Shown: positions 1 through 7,521, counted from the stretch's first letter. The stretch is 11,289 nucleotides of DNA from an uncultured Eubacteriales bacterium (GCA_934466515.1 CAKSLH010000018.1:1-11289), one strand, 5' to 3'. Numbers and translations: made by a program. Notes: generated by a model from the letters alone, not told the origin.

Positions 1-837
1 TTAAAAAATGACAGCTTAACGGTTGAAATCGAAACCTTCGGCGCTCAGCTTAAAAGCGTTATAAAAAACGGTGAAAATTTAATCTGGGACAGAAATCCCG
101 AATTCTGGAAGGAATCCGCTCCGTTGCTTTTTCCGATCTGCGGAGGACTTAAGGATGATAAATTTACATATCAAGGCAGGGAATATTCACTTTTAAAGCA
201 CGGCTTTGCAAAAAGAAATGACTTTTCGGTAGAAAAGCAAACCGAAACCTCGGCTGTTTTCCTGCTTAAAAGTAATGAGGAAACCTTAAAAAGTTATCCT
301 TGGGAATTTGAACTCAGAGTTAAATATAAGCTTAAAAATTCCGCACTTAAGGTTGGCTACGAGGTAAAGAATCTAACCGATGATACTATGTATATGTCGG
401 TAGGTGCGCATGAGGCTTATGCCTGCCCTGAGGGAATAGAGGATTACGATATTATTTTCGAGCGCGAAGAAACTCTGAACTCCTGCGACCTTGACGGAAA
501 CCTTATCTCTCATAATACCACTCCTATTATAAAAAACTCAAAATATCTTCCTTTGTATTATAAATATTTTAAGGTCGACGCACTTGTTTTCAAGGATTTA
601 AAATCGAGATTTGCAACCTTAAGAAACAGAAAAACAGGCAAATCAATATCTCTTGATTTTAACGGATTCGATTATTTCCTTTTATGGACAAAACCGAATG
701 CCGGATATATATGCCTTGAGCCTTGGACGGGAGTTCCTGCAAGCGTTGACGCAGGCTATGATATAACCGAAAAAGAGGGCATAACCTTGGTTATGCCAAA
801 TAGCGAATTTAATGTAACTCATACAATTTATTTTTAA
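1..837 (+). CDS. Aldose 1-epimerase (mutarotase), LacX-like, 5' end missing
   Basis: The frame is open from base 1 to the TAA at 835-837, giving 278 residues; the true start lies a little upstream of the window, since LacX-like proteins are about 290 residues. Visible family marks are KHGFAK (His at window codon 67), VGAHEAYACP (His at codon 137) and CLEPWTG (Glu at codon 240), which match the two histidines and catalytic glutamate of galactose-mutarotase-like proteins. Such enzymes interconvert alpha and beta anomers of free aldoses (some relatives act on hexose 6-phosphates) in the cytoplasm; no signal peptide can be judged because the N-terminus is cut off. The first in-frame codons after 124 are internal (TTG encodes an ordinary Leu), so a start there is not credible. 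proB begins 20 bases downstream, suggesting co-transcription. The sugar is not predictable. Confidence 0.88.
   Translation, partial: LKNDSLTVEIETFGAQLKSVIKNGENLIWDRNPEFWKESAPLLFPICGGLKDDKFTYQGREYSLLKHGFAKRNDFSVEKQTETSAVFLLKSNEETLKSYPWEFELRVKYKLKNSALKVGYEVKNLTDDTMYMSVGAHEAYACPEGIEDYDIIFEREETLNSCDLDGNLISHNTTPIIKNSKYLPLYYKYFKVDALVFKDLKSRFATLRNRKTGKSISLDFNGFDYFLLWTKPNAGYICLEPWTGVPASVDAGYDITEKEGITLVMPNSEFNVTHTIYF
778..797. repeat. Perfect 9-bp inverted repeat inside the mutarotase 3' end
   Basis: GGCATAACC (778-786) and GGTTATGCC (789-797) are exact reverse complements separated by TT. As RNA this gives an 8-bp stem with a CTTG loop, a tetraloop type known to be stable because its C and G can pair. 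No T-run follows, so it does not look like an intrinsic terminator. It sits 61 bases before the proB start, within coding sequence for Gly-Ile-Thr-Leu-Val-Met-Pro. It may be coding coincidence, an RNA processing or stability element, or a protein site. Confidence 0.5.
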
Positions 838-857
838 GAAATGCAGGAATTAAAAAG

Positions 858-1625
858 ATGCGGATTGTAATTAAAATCGGAACTTCAACACTTGCCCATT
901 CTACAGGGCTTATAAACATAAGGCGCGTTGAGTCGCTTTGCAAGGTTATGTCAGACCTTAAAAACGCAGGTCATGAGGTTATTTTGGTGTCCTCAGGCGC
1001 AATCGGAATGGGAGCAGGCAAGCTTTCGTTAAGTGAAAGACCTAAGGATATCCCCACTAAGCAGGCGGCGGCGGCAGTCGGTCAGTGCGAGCTTATGTAT
1101 ACCTATGATAAGCTTTTTACCGAGCATAACCACTGTGTTGCCCAAATTCTTTTAACAGGTGCCGATATTGAAAACAAAGAGCGCAGGAAAAACTTTCAGA
1201 ACACAATGTGCAGATTGCTTGAGCTCGGTGCTATTCCTATTATCAATGAAAATGATACGGTTGTTACCGACGAAATCGTAATAGGGGATAACGATACTAT
1301 TTCGGCAATTGTTTCAACTGTTGTTAATGCCGATCTGCTTATTCTTCTTTCCGATATAAACGGACTTTATACCGCAGACCCTCATAAGGATAAGAACGCC
1401 GTGCTTTTGCATGATGTCGATAAAATAACACCCGAAATAATCGCTATGACCTCAGGCTCGGACGGAAAATTAGGCACGGGCGGAATGGTAACAAAACTAA
1501 ATGCAGCTAAAATTGCGACCGAAAAGGGAATTGATATGGTCATTGCAAACGGGCAAAACGCGGAAATACTGTATGATATAGTCGACGGAAAAAATGTCGG
1601 CACAAGATTTTCGGGAAAGAGATGA
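858..1625 (+). CDS. proB: Glutamate 5-kinase (short form, no PUA domain)
   Basis: ProB phosphorylates L-glutamate with ATP to gamma-glutamyl phosphate, the first step of proline synthesis in the cytoplasm. The 255 residues carry the amino-acid-kinase fold marks in order: IKIGTS (5-10), VSSGAIGMG (44-52), the INEND glutamate-binding motif (129-133), GDNDTISA (143-150), LLSDINGLYTADP (163-175) and the nucleotide-binding GTGGMVTK (206-213). The protein ends at FSGKR, where longer homologues such as the E. coli enzyme (about 367 residues) continue into a C-terminal PUA domain; that domain is absent here, as in some Firmicutes. An AGGAA at 845-849 lies 8 bases before the ATG and is only a moderate ribosome binding site. 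The stop is 6 bases before proA. Feedback inhibition by proline is a family property and is not visible here. Confidence 0.96.
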   Translation: MRIVIKIGTSTLAHSTGLINIRRVESLCKVMSDLKNAGHEVILVSSGAIGMGAGKLSLSERPKDIPTKQAAAAVGQCELMYTYDKLFTEHNHCVAQILLTGADIENKERRKNFQNTMCRLLELGAIPIINENDTVVTDEIVIGDNDTISAIVSTVVNADLLILLSDINGLYTADPHKDKNAVLLHDVDKITPEIIAMTSGSDGKLGTGGMVTKLNAAKIATEKGIDMVIANGQNAEILYDIVDGKNVGTRFSGKR

Positions 1626-1631
1626 AAATTT

Positions 1632-2873
1632 ATGGTTGAGACCTCTGAAATTCTAAAAAAAGCAGTTAAAGCTAAAAGCGAAAGTACTTTGAGCACCGAG
1701 GTTAAGGACGCAGGGCTTTTGGCAATGGCTCAAAGCCTTATAAAAAATTCAGAATCAATTTTAAAAGCAAATAAAGAGGATATTATTGCAGCTAAGGGTA
1801 AAATATCCGATGTTATGATTGACAGATTGTTTCTCGATGAAAAAAGAATTAAAGCAATGGCAGAGGGGATAAAGGCATTAACTAAGCTTTCAGACCCTGT
1901 AGGCAATATTCTGTCGGAAACCGACAGGGGAGATGGGCTTAAAATTAAAAAGGTATCGGTGCCGTTAGGCGTTGTTGCGATAATTTACGAAAGCCGTCCG
2001 AATGTCACCTCTGACGCAGCGGCGCTCTGCTTTAAGTCGGGAAATGTCTGCGTGCTAAGAAGCGGTAAAGAGGCATTTAAAAGCGCATACGCAATTGTTT
2101 CGGCACTAAAAGAAGGACTTAAAAATGCTAAAATAAACGAGGATTATATAAATCTTGTTGAAGACACCTCAAGAAACAGCGCAAAGGAGCTTATGACCGC
2201 ACAGGGTTATGTTGACCTTCTTATTCCGAGAGGCGGAAAAGGACTTATAAAAGCATGCGTTGAAAGCGCGACTGTTCCGTGCATTGAAACAGGAACGGGA
2301 ATTTGCCATATTTATGTCGATAAATCGGCGGATTTGGAAATGGCTGTTAAAATTATTCTTAATGCAAAGGCGAGCCGTCCGTCGGTATGCAATGCGGCTG
2401 AGGTATGCCTTGTTCATAAGGATATTGCGGAAAAATTTCTGCCGATGCTTAAAAGCGCCTTTGAAACAGGACCGAATAAAATTGAAATCCGCGGCGACGG
2501 AGATGTTTGCAGGATCATAAATGCCAAGCCTGCGTCTAAAGAGGATTTTGATACCGAATTTTTAGATTATATAATGGCTGTTAAAACAGTTTCGGACTTA
2601 AACGAGGCAATAAAACATATAGGACTGCATTCGACGCACCACAGCGACGCAATTATAACCGAGGACAGCAAAGCCGCAGAAAAATTTGTTTCGCTTGTGG
2701 ATTCCGCGGCAGTGTATGTCAATGCTTCTACGAGGTTTACAGACGGCGGCGAATTCGGCTTAGGATGTGAAATGGGAATTTCCACTCAAAAGCTCCATGC
2801 AAGAGGTCCTATGGGACTTAAGGAGCTTACAACCTATAAATATATCGTTACAGGAAACGGAAACATAAGATAA
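1632..2873 (+). CDS. proA: Gamma-glutamyl phosphate reductase
   Basis: ProA reduces gamma-glutamyl phosphate with NADPH to glutamate 5-semialdehyde, which cyclises to pyrroline-5-carboxylate. The 413-residue length is normal for the family. It has the aldehyde-dehydrogenase-like layout: VPLGVVAIIYESRPNVT (110-126), the nucleotide-side segment LLIPRGGKGLI (196-206), IETGTG (218-223) and the catalytic segment ASRPSVCNAAEV with the nucleophilic Cys253. The C-terminal ARGPMGLKELTTYKYIV block is also typical. The ATG at 1632 lies 6 bases after the proB stop; a purine-rich stretch at the end of proB is the only upstream ribosome-binding candidate, so translational coupling to proB is likely (inference). 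Channelling of the labile acyl phosphate between ProB and ProA fits their adjacency. Confidence 0.97.
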   Translation: MVETSEILKKAVKAKSESTLSTEVKDAGLLAMAQSLIKNSESILKANKEDIIAAKGKISDVMIDRLFLDEKRIKAMAEGIKALTKLSDPVGNILSETDRGDGLKIKKVSVPLGVVAIIYESRPNVTSDAAALCFKSGNVCVLRSGKEAFKSAYAIVSALKEGLKNAKINEDYINLVEDTSRNSAKELMTAQGYVDLLIPRGGKGLIKACVESATVPCIETGTGICHIYVDKSADLEMAVKIILNAKASRPSVCNAAEVCLVHKDIAEKFLPMLKSAFETGPNKIEIRGDGDVCRIINAKPASKEDFDTEFLDYIMAVKTVSDLNEAIKHIGLHSTHHSDAIITEDSKAAEKFVSLVDSAAVYVNASTRFTDGGEFGLGCEMGISTQKLHARGPMGLKELTTYKYIVTGNGNIR

Positions 2874-2887
2874 AGGAGATTTTAAAA

Positions 2888-3691
2888 ATGTTTAAAGCAG
2901 GTTTTATCGGAGCCGGTAATATGGGCTCGGCGCTTATAAGAGCCGTAAGTAAATCTGTCGACGGGGAAAATGTTGCGATTTCCGACCGCTCTGAGGAAAA
3001 AGTCAAAAATCTTTCTGATGAACTCGGCTGCAAAGCAAGTGATAACAATGAGATAGCCTTAAATTCGAAATTTATATTTTTGGCTGTAAAGCCGCAGATG
3101 ATGGGGGATATGCTCTCTTCAATTTCCGAGGCTCTTAAAAGCAGAAAAGACCGATTTATTCTTGTTTCAATAGCGGCAGGAATGGCGAAAGATAAAATAA
3201 AAACCCTTTCGGGCGGAAATTATCCCGTTATCCGCATAATGCCTAATACGCCTGTCAGCGTAAACAGCGGGATGATTTTATATTCGCCCGACGCTGAGAT
3301 TACAGACGGTGAAATATCCGAATTTAAAGACTTGCTTAAATTTTCTGGCGAGCTTGATATGATTGACGAAACAAAAATCGACGCTGCCTCTGCGATTTCC
3401 GGCTGCGGTCCTGCTTATGTTTATATATTTGCCGAGGCTTTGGCGGACGCAGGTGTTGAATGCGGCTTGCCGAGAGATAAGGCGATAGATTATGCGGTAC
3501 AGACTATTCTCGGTGCGGCTGAGCTTATGAAAAAATCCGATAAGCATTCGGCTCAGCTTAAGGACGAGGTTTGTTCTCCTGCAGGAAGTACAATATGCGG
3601 AGTAAGAGCCTTAGAGGAAAACGGATTCAGAGCGGCTTCGATTAAAGCGGTATTGGCGGCTTATAAAAGAACTGTGGAGCTTGGAAAATAA
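2888..3691 (+). CDS. proC: Pyrroline-5-carboxylate reductase
   Basis: ProC reduces pyrroline-5-carboxylate to L-proline with NAD(P)H, completing the pathway encoded by the two preceding genes. The 267-residue protein starts with a Rossmann dinucleotide site FIGAGNMGSA (6-15), then AVKPQ (65-69), MPNTP (117-121), GCGPAYVYIFAEAL (171-184) and the family signature around CSPAGSTICGVRALEENG (228-245). The signature has Ala231 where many homologues have Gly, which the known family pattern allows. The start is well supported: AAAGGAG at 2872-2878 overlaps the proA stop codon and lies 9 bases before the ATG. The gene ends 14 bases before the AT-rich left flank of a strong terminator, so it is probably the last gene of this operon. 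Confidence 0.97.
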   Translation: MFKAGFIGAGNMGSALIRAVSKSVDGENVAISDRSEEKVKNLSDELGCKASDNNEIALNSKFIFLAVKPQMMGDMLSSISEALKSRKDRFILVSIAAGMAKDKIKTLSGGNYPVIRIMPNTPVSVNSGMILYSPDAEITDGEISEFKDLLKFSGELDMIDETKIDAASAISGCGPAYVYIFAEALADAGVECGLPRDKAIDYAVQTILGAAELMKKSDKHSAQLKDEVCSPAGSTICGVRALEENGFRAASIKAVLAAYKRTVELGK

Positions 3692-3705
3692 TATCTTGAT
3701 TTAAT

Positions 3706-3746
3706 AAAAAACGGAGAAGCTGATTTTTTCGGCTTCTCCGTTTTTT
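3706..3746. terminator. Bidirectional intrinsic terminator between proC and the isomerase gene
   Basis: CGGAGAAGC (3712-3720) pairs perfectly with GCTTCTCCG (3732-3740). A six-A run precedes and a six-T run follows, so the hairpin has a T-tract in both directions. It sits between convergent genes and can end both the proBAC transcript and the sugar operon transcript. The stem can extend inward by three pairs (one T-G wobble), leaving a loop of five Ts. Confidence 0.93.
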
Positions 3747-3755
3747 GTTATGACA

Positions 3756-4733
3756 TTATCCTCTTTTTAACAGCTTTCTTATAAGTTTGCTTGCGCTTAC
3801 TCCGTCCTTTTTTGAAAGAACCTGTTCAATTTCTTTAAAATCAGCATTATCTATTATGGACTCAAAATAATCAAACCACTCTGCGCTCTCATTCACGGCT
3901 TCTTTTGATTCTTCTCTGTATGGGAACTGATCAAAGGTAATGTAACCGTTATATCCGGTTCTTCTCAGCCAGTAAATAAATTCAAGGTACGGAATAGTAT
4001 TAACGCTCCCTGCGATTAAATCGTCATCCCATGAACCGTAATTATCATTCATGTGAACGGCATAAAGCTTTCCGCCGAACATTTTTATAAGTGCAACCGC
4101 TTCGGCAGGATTTTCTCCCGCAAAAAACGAATGACCGTAATCAATCGCAATACCGACATTTTCAACTCCTAAAGAGTTTATAAGAAGCAGAGTTTTTGCA
4201 AATCCGCTTATATAACATTTATTTCTTGGCTCCTTTGGCTTGTATTCAAGGGCGATTTTCATTTCAGGCTTATAAAGCGCCAGTTCTTTAATACATTCCG
4301 CAAAAAGTGTGAACTCTTTAATATAGTCTGCTTCAAACATATAATCATAGCCGTCTTGTCCGGGCCAAATCGCGAAGGTATCACAGCCTATTTTTTCTGC
4401 AAAGTCCATTGCTTTTTTAGAATTTTCTATAGCTTTTTTTCTGACTTTTTCATCAAGTGATGAAAATGAGCCTTGCTTGTAATCCTTATCGGCAGTTGTA
4501 TCAACCATTACGCAATTGACAACAAGACCCGATTCTTTTACCTTTGTTTCTAATTCGTCAATCTTATCAAAATATTCCTGAGTAAGATTTAAGTCGACCG
4601 CGCTTAAAAGCGGAATGCTTTTAATTCGGTCGATTTTTTCGCCGATAGAATAATTCTTATCCGAATAAGCCTTACAGTATCTGTCGCAAAATGTTCCTAC
4701 ATGGTCTATAAAAACAGAATATTTTCTTTTCAT
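3756..4733 (-). CDS. Two-metal sugar isomerase, L-rhamnose/xylose isomerase superfamily (TIM barrel)
   Basis: The 325-residue protein has the marks of metal-dependent aldose-ketose isomerases. ALEYKPKEPR (161-170) matches the E-x-K-P-x-E-P-R motif of xylose isomerase, with metal ligand Glu163 and a lysine two residues on. IDYGHSFF gives Asp198 and His201, VHMNDN gives His227, WDDDLIAGS gives Asp236 and Asp238, and ITFDQF gives Asp268. This set (E, D, H, D for one metal; H, D, D for the other) resembles Pseudomonas stutzeri-type L-rhamnose isomerase more than plain 3-epimerases, which use one metal. Known relatives also isomerise rare sugars such as D-allose to D-psicose. The substrate here is inferred, not shown. 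It is the last gene of the operon; AAGGAG (plus-strand 4741-4746) overlaps the aldolase stop and lies 7 bases before the ATG. No signal peptide: cytoplasmic. A general sugar phosphate isomerase/epimerase label would also be defensible. Confidence 0.78.
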   Translation of the reverse strand: MKRKYSVFIDHVGTFCDRYCKAYSDKNYSIGEKIDRIKSIPLLSAVDLNLTQEYFDKIDELETKVKESGLVVNCVMVDTTADKDYKQGSFSSLDEKVRKKAIENSKKAMDFAEKIGCDTFAIWPGQDGYDYMFEADYIKEFTLFAECIKELALYKPEMKIALEYKPKEPRNKCYISGFAKTLLLINSLGVENVGIAIDYGHSFFAGENPAEAVALIKMFGGKLYAVHMNDNYGSWDDDLIAGSVNTIPYLEFIYWLRRTGYNGYITFDQFPYREESKEAVNESAEWFDYFESIIDNADFKEIEQVLSKKDGVSASKLIRKLLKRG

Positions 4734-4744
4734 TTTTTAACTCC

Positions 4745-5587
4745 TTATGCTTTGTTTTCCGAACCGCAAAGCTTTATTTTACTTATAGCAAGCTCTTTAA
4801 CGGCTTGTCTTGCAGGGCCTAAATATTTTTTAGGGTCGAACATTTCTGTATCTGTTAACGCAAGCCTTACTGCTTTTGTAGCCGCTATACGAAGCTCTGT
4901 AGCAAAATTGACCTTGCATATTCCGTATTTTATTGTTTCTTTAATCATATCGTCCGGTATTCCTGAAGCGCCGTGAAGAACAAGGGGGATAGAAATTCTT
5001 TGCTTGATTTTCTTTAACAAATCGAAATCAAGCTTCGGTTCTGCTTTGTATATTCCGTGAGAAGTGCCTATCGCGACCGCAAAAATATCAATTCCTGTAT
5101 TTGCCGCAAATTCAACGGCTTTGTCAGGGTCAGTATATGCAACATGTCCCGAAAGACTGTCTTCTTTTCCGCCTACCGTTCCGAGTTCGGCTTCTACGGG
5201 AACAGACATAGCATGCGCGGAAGAAACAACCTTTTCGGTTAGGCTGACATTAGTTTCAAAGTCGGATTTAGAACCGTCTATCATAACGGAGCTGTATCCT
5301 GCTTTTATAGCCTGCATAACGCCTTCAAAGCTTTCACAGTGGTCCAGATGCAGACAAACGGGGACAGAAGCTTTACTTGCCATAGCATAAACCATTGCAT
5401 AAGCTTCATTAAGTGTTAAATACTTAACTGTAGACGGAGTTGTCTGAATAATAACCGGTGAATTTGTTTCGCTTGCCGCTTCAATTATTGCCTGAATCAT
5501 TTCTAAATTTTCGGCATTAAGCGCAGGTACTGCGTATCCGCCTTTTTGTGCTTTTAATAACATTTCTTTGCTTGTTACATATGCCAT
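4745..5587 (-). CDS. Class II (zinc) ketose-bisphosphate aldolase, GatY/KbaY/FbaA family
   Basis: Family members cleave fructose or tagatose 1,6-bisphosphate (or related ketose phosphates) to dihydroxyacetone phosphate and an aldehyde phosphate. The 280-residue length fits the GatY/KbaY branch. Zinc and catalytic residues are visible: HLDH (80-83, with proton-donor Asp82 and His83), VEAELG (131-136), the AIGTSHG segment (His177) and LHGASG (His205), followed by KVNFATELR with Asn227 in the phosphate-binding region. The gene overlaps the upstream kinase gene by 13 bases, a strong sign of co-translation; only a weak purine-rich ribosome-binding stretch is seen before the ATG. It is a paralogue-rich family, so the sequence alone does not settle whether the substrate is a fructose, tagatose or other ketose phosphate. 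The neighbouring kinase presumably makes its substrate or precursor (inference). Confidence 0.9.
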   Translation of the reverse strand: MAYVTSKEMLLKAQKGGYAVPALNAENLEMIQAIIEAASETNSPVIIQTTPSTVKYLTLNEAYAMVYAMASKASVPVCLHLDHCESFEGVMQAIKAGYSSVMIDGSKSDFETNVSLTEKVVSSAHAMSVPVEAELGTVGGKEDSLSGHVAYTDPDKAVEFAANTGIDIFAVAIGTSHGIYKAEPKLDFDLLKKIKQRISIPLVLHGASGIPDDMIKETIKYGICKVNFATELRIAATKAVRLALTDTEMFDPKKYLGPARQAVKELAISKIKLCGSENKA

Positions 5588-6540
5588 AACTCTTTTACCT
5601 CTATTTCATTTGTTTTCATAAATTCTTTTACGCTTTGTTCCGATATTTTACCCTCCATCGGACCGAAAGCCATTGTATTAAGCGCCGCAGCTGCCGATGC
5701 AAATTTAACAGCGTTTATTAAATCGGAATTTTCGGCAAGACTGCAAATAAAGGCTGCATCAAAGCTGTCTCCTGCACCCGTTGCGTCAATAGGGGAGATA
5801 CTGTATACACCGGCCTCTATAATTTGCTCCTTCGTATAAACACGGCAGCCCTTTGAGCCGTTTTTAACGGCTATTATTTTCATTTCAGGTTTTTCAAAGC
5901 ACCACTTAACCGCTTCGCTTAACTCGCTTTTTCCGCTTAGCATTAAAAGCTCATCCTTACTCGGTAAAAATATTTTTGTTATATTAAGTATTTCGTTTAT
6001 AAGCTTTGCCGATGAATTATCTTTAAGAAGCTCGGGGCGGATATTAGGGTCAAAGGAAATTACGGCTCCGTTTTCTTTTGCCGATTTTGCAGTATTTACT
6101 ATTGATTTTCCGAAATGCTCTTCTGCGGTGACAGAGCAACCCATAATATGAAAATATTTAAGCGATTTTTCATTTTTTAAACAGGGAGCTTCGGCTTTGA
6201 CCGCGGCTGTATTGTTAATATGAAAAATGAATTTTCTTGAACCGTCGCTTAAGTAGCTGACAAAAGCGCAGCCGGTAAAATCGGTATTGCTTATTTTTAT
6301 ATAGCTTGTATCAACACCGTCGGCTTTAAGCCTGTTTAATAAACACTTACCGAAATCGTCATCGCCGACGCCGCCGATAATTGCTGATTTGTGCCCGAGT
6401 CTTGAGGCGGTATCGGCAAATATTGCCGGTGCTCCACTGGGATACGGTCCGCTGAATAAATCGGGCGTGTCAAGCGGTGAATTTTCGTTTTTTCGCATGA
6501 TTTCAACTATAATTTCGCCCATTGTAATAATTTCTGCCAT
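5575..6540 (-). CDS. PfkB-family sugar kinase, probably ketohexose (tagatose/fructose-type)
   Basis: This 321-residue ribokinase-fold protein should transfer phosphate from ATP to a sugar hydroxyl. Evidence: an N-terminal GEIIVEIM substrate-side segment, SGAPAIFADTASRLG (35-49), the GGVGDDDFG motif (56-64), and the C-terminal PfkB signature IDATGAGDSFDAAF (251-264), where Asp258 is the expected catalytic base of the anion hole. The GPYPSGAPAIF segment resembles proteins I recall being annotated as tagatose kinases and KDG/fructokinase relatives; this is memory-based and needs a search. The start is supported by GAGGTG (plus-strand 6546-6551) 5 bases before the ATG; the gene begins 2 bases after the epimerase stop and overlaps the aldolase start by 13 bases. 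The likely role is phosphorylation of the ketose made by the epimerase. Whether the product is a 1- or 6-phosphate is not determinable. Confidence 0.86.
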   Translation of the reverse strand: MAEIITMGEIIVEIMRKNENSPLDTPDLFSGPYPSGAPAIFADTASRLGHKSAIIGGVGDDDFGKCLLNRLKADGVDTSYIKISNTDFTGCAFVSYLSDGSRKFIFHINNTAAVKAEAPCLKNEKSLKYFHIMGCSVTAEEHFGKSIVNTAKSAKENGAVISFDPNIRPELLKDNSSAKLINEILNITKIFLPSKDELLMLSGKSELSEAVKWCFEKPEMKIIAVKNGSKGCRVYTKEQIIEAGVYSISPIDATGAGDSFDAAFICSLAENSDLINAVKFASAAAALNTMAFGPMEGKISEQSVKEFMKTNEIEVKELWHM

Positions 6541-6542
6541 AT

Positions 6543-7412
6543 TTACACCTCAAGCTTGTTCTTTAAAAAATCAAGCGATTCTTTTATCATTAAATCCATT
6601 TTTTCGCCGTCGGCATTGTTGCTTAAATCGCGCCAGACTTTTATGTCGTTTCCTACCTCGCCGCCTGATTTTAAGAAAGGCTCCATTACGACATCGCCGG
6701 AATAATTGACTTTTTTCAGTGCCTCACCGATTTCAGACCAGGGCAATCTGCCTTGTCCGGGAAGCTTTCTGTTTGCTTCTCCCACATGCAAATGACCGAG
6801 CAGGCTTCCGGCAGTTAAAATTGCCTCGGACAGGTCATCCTCTTCGATATTCATGTGGAAAGTATCAAGTAAAAGCAAAACATTATCCCTGCCAACATCT
6901 TTGCAAAACTTAACGCCCTCTTCGCTTGTGTTGAGCAGATTTGTTTCAAAACGGTTAAGAACTTCAAGATAAAGCGCAACATTATGCTTCTTTGCAAAAT
7001 CCGCAATTGTTTTAACGCTTTTTACGGCTCTTTCCCATATTGCGGGCTTATCTAAATCAATGAAATCGTAAGGCCAGCAATTATACAAGGCTCCGACAAG
7101 CTTTGTCGAGCCGAGCTTCTCCATTTGAATTATTATTTTTTCTAAGAATTCAATCCCGTTTTTTCTTACCGATTCATTGCTTGAAGAAATATTACAGTCA
7201 TGAGGGGGACCGATATTAGAAGAAACAGACAGCTTTAAGCTGTTTGCAAGAGATTTTAAGTCCTCAAGCTCACTGTCGCTCATTTTTAGCAAATCTCCTG
7301 CGGGAATTTCCATAACATCAAACCCGAGTCCGCTTATTTTTTCGGCATAATATTTATAATTTTCTATGCTCCATTTTTTTGTCCAGTATGCGCAAACTGT
7401 TCCGTATTGCAT
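6543..7412 (-). CDS. D-psicose (allulose)/D-tagatose 3-epimerase
   Basis: The enzyme inverts C3 of free ketohexoses, for example D-allulose to D-fructose or D-tagatose to D-sorbose, using one divalent metal in a TIM barrel. The 289-residue protein closely follows clostridial D-psicose 3-epimerases: AYWTKKW near the N-terminus, GALYNCWPYDF (107-117), LEVLNRFE (149-156), LLDTFHMNIEED (181-192), LGHLHVGEANRKLPGQGR (205-222), VVMEPF (241-246) and IKVWRDLSN. The metal ligands fall at Glu150, Asp183, His209 and Glu244, the same numbers as in the characterised Clostridium cellulolyticum and Agrobacterium enzymes as I recall them, with Arg215 for substrate. It is the first gene of the operon; AAAGGAG (plus-strand 7420-7426) lies 7 bases before the ATG. 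Confidence is high for the family and moderate for the physiological sugar. Confidence 0.92.
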   Translation of the reverse strand: MQYGTVCAYWTKKWSIENYKYYAEKISGLGFDVMEIPAGDLLKMSDSELEDLKSLANSLKLSVSSNIGPPHDCNISSSNESVRKNGIEFLEKIIIQMEKLGSTKLVGALYNCWPYDFIDLDKPAIWERAVKSVKTIADFAKKHNVALYLEVLNRFETNLLNTSEEGVKFCKDVGRDNVLLLLDTFHMNIEEDDLSEAILTAGSLLGHLHVGEANRKLPGQGRLPWSEIGEALKKVNYSGDVVMEPFLKSGGEVGNDIKVWRDLSNNADGEKMDLMIKESLDFLKNKLEV

Positions 7413-7432
7413 AAGATCACTCCTTTACTTTT

Positions 7433-7460
7433 ATTTTAAAATTTATTCTTTTGTTTTCAA
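7433..7460 (-). promoter_or_regulatory. Candidate promoter of the sugar operon
   Basis: On the minus strand, TTGAAA (7460-7455) is followed after 16 bases by TAAAAT (7438-7433). The start of transcription would fall close to the ribosome binding site of the epimerase gene, giving a very short leader, so the match is plausible rather than firm. The shared motif at 7463-7472 lies just upstream of the -35 box, the usual place for an AraC-type activator. Confidence 0.4.
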
Positions 7461-7462
7461 TT

Positions 7463-7472
7463 AACAATAGTT
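7463..7472 (-). promoter_or_regulatory. Candidate AraC-family operator, copy 1
   Basis: Minus-strand AACTATTGTT sits two bases upstream of the candidate -35 box of the sugar operon. The same ten bases occur at 8370-8379 before the GH1 gene. In AT-rich DNA of this size one such shared 10-mer is about as likely as not by chance, so this is a hypothesis only. Confidence 0.25.
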
Positions 7473-7492
7473 GTCATTTATTTGTATTTATA

Positions 7493-7521
7493 TTGCTTTT
7501 TTTGATTTGATATATTATAAT
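7493..7521 (+). promoter_or_regulatory. Candidate promoter of the AraC-family regulator gene
   Basis: TTGCTT (7493-7498) and a consensus TATAAT (7516-7521) are separated by 17 bases. The predicted transcription start would lie within or near the ribosome binding site (7526-7532), which is unusually close, so the -10 box is convincing but the leader would be only about ten bases. Confidence 0.45.

Noticed and set aside
1382..1696. Minus-strand open frame across the proB/proA junction.
   Set aside because: It is a shadow of two clearly recognised genes and its translation resembles no family I know.
5064..5390. Plus-strand open frame inside the class II aldolase gene.
   Set aside because: It lies antisense to conserved aldolase coding sequence, has no ribosome binding site and no recognisable domain.
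6389..6709. Plus-strand open frame across the kinase/epimerase junction.
   Set aside because: It is antisense to two conserved proteins and its Arg-rich, low-complexity translation looks non-coding.
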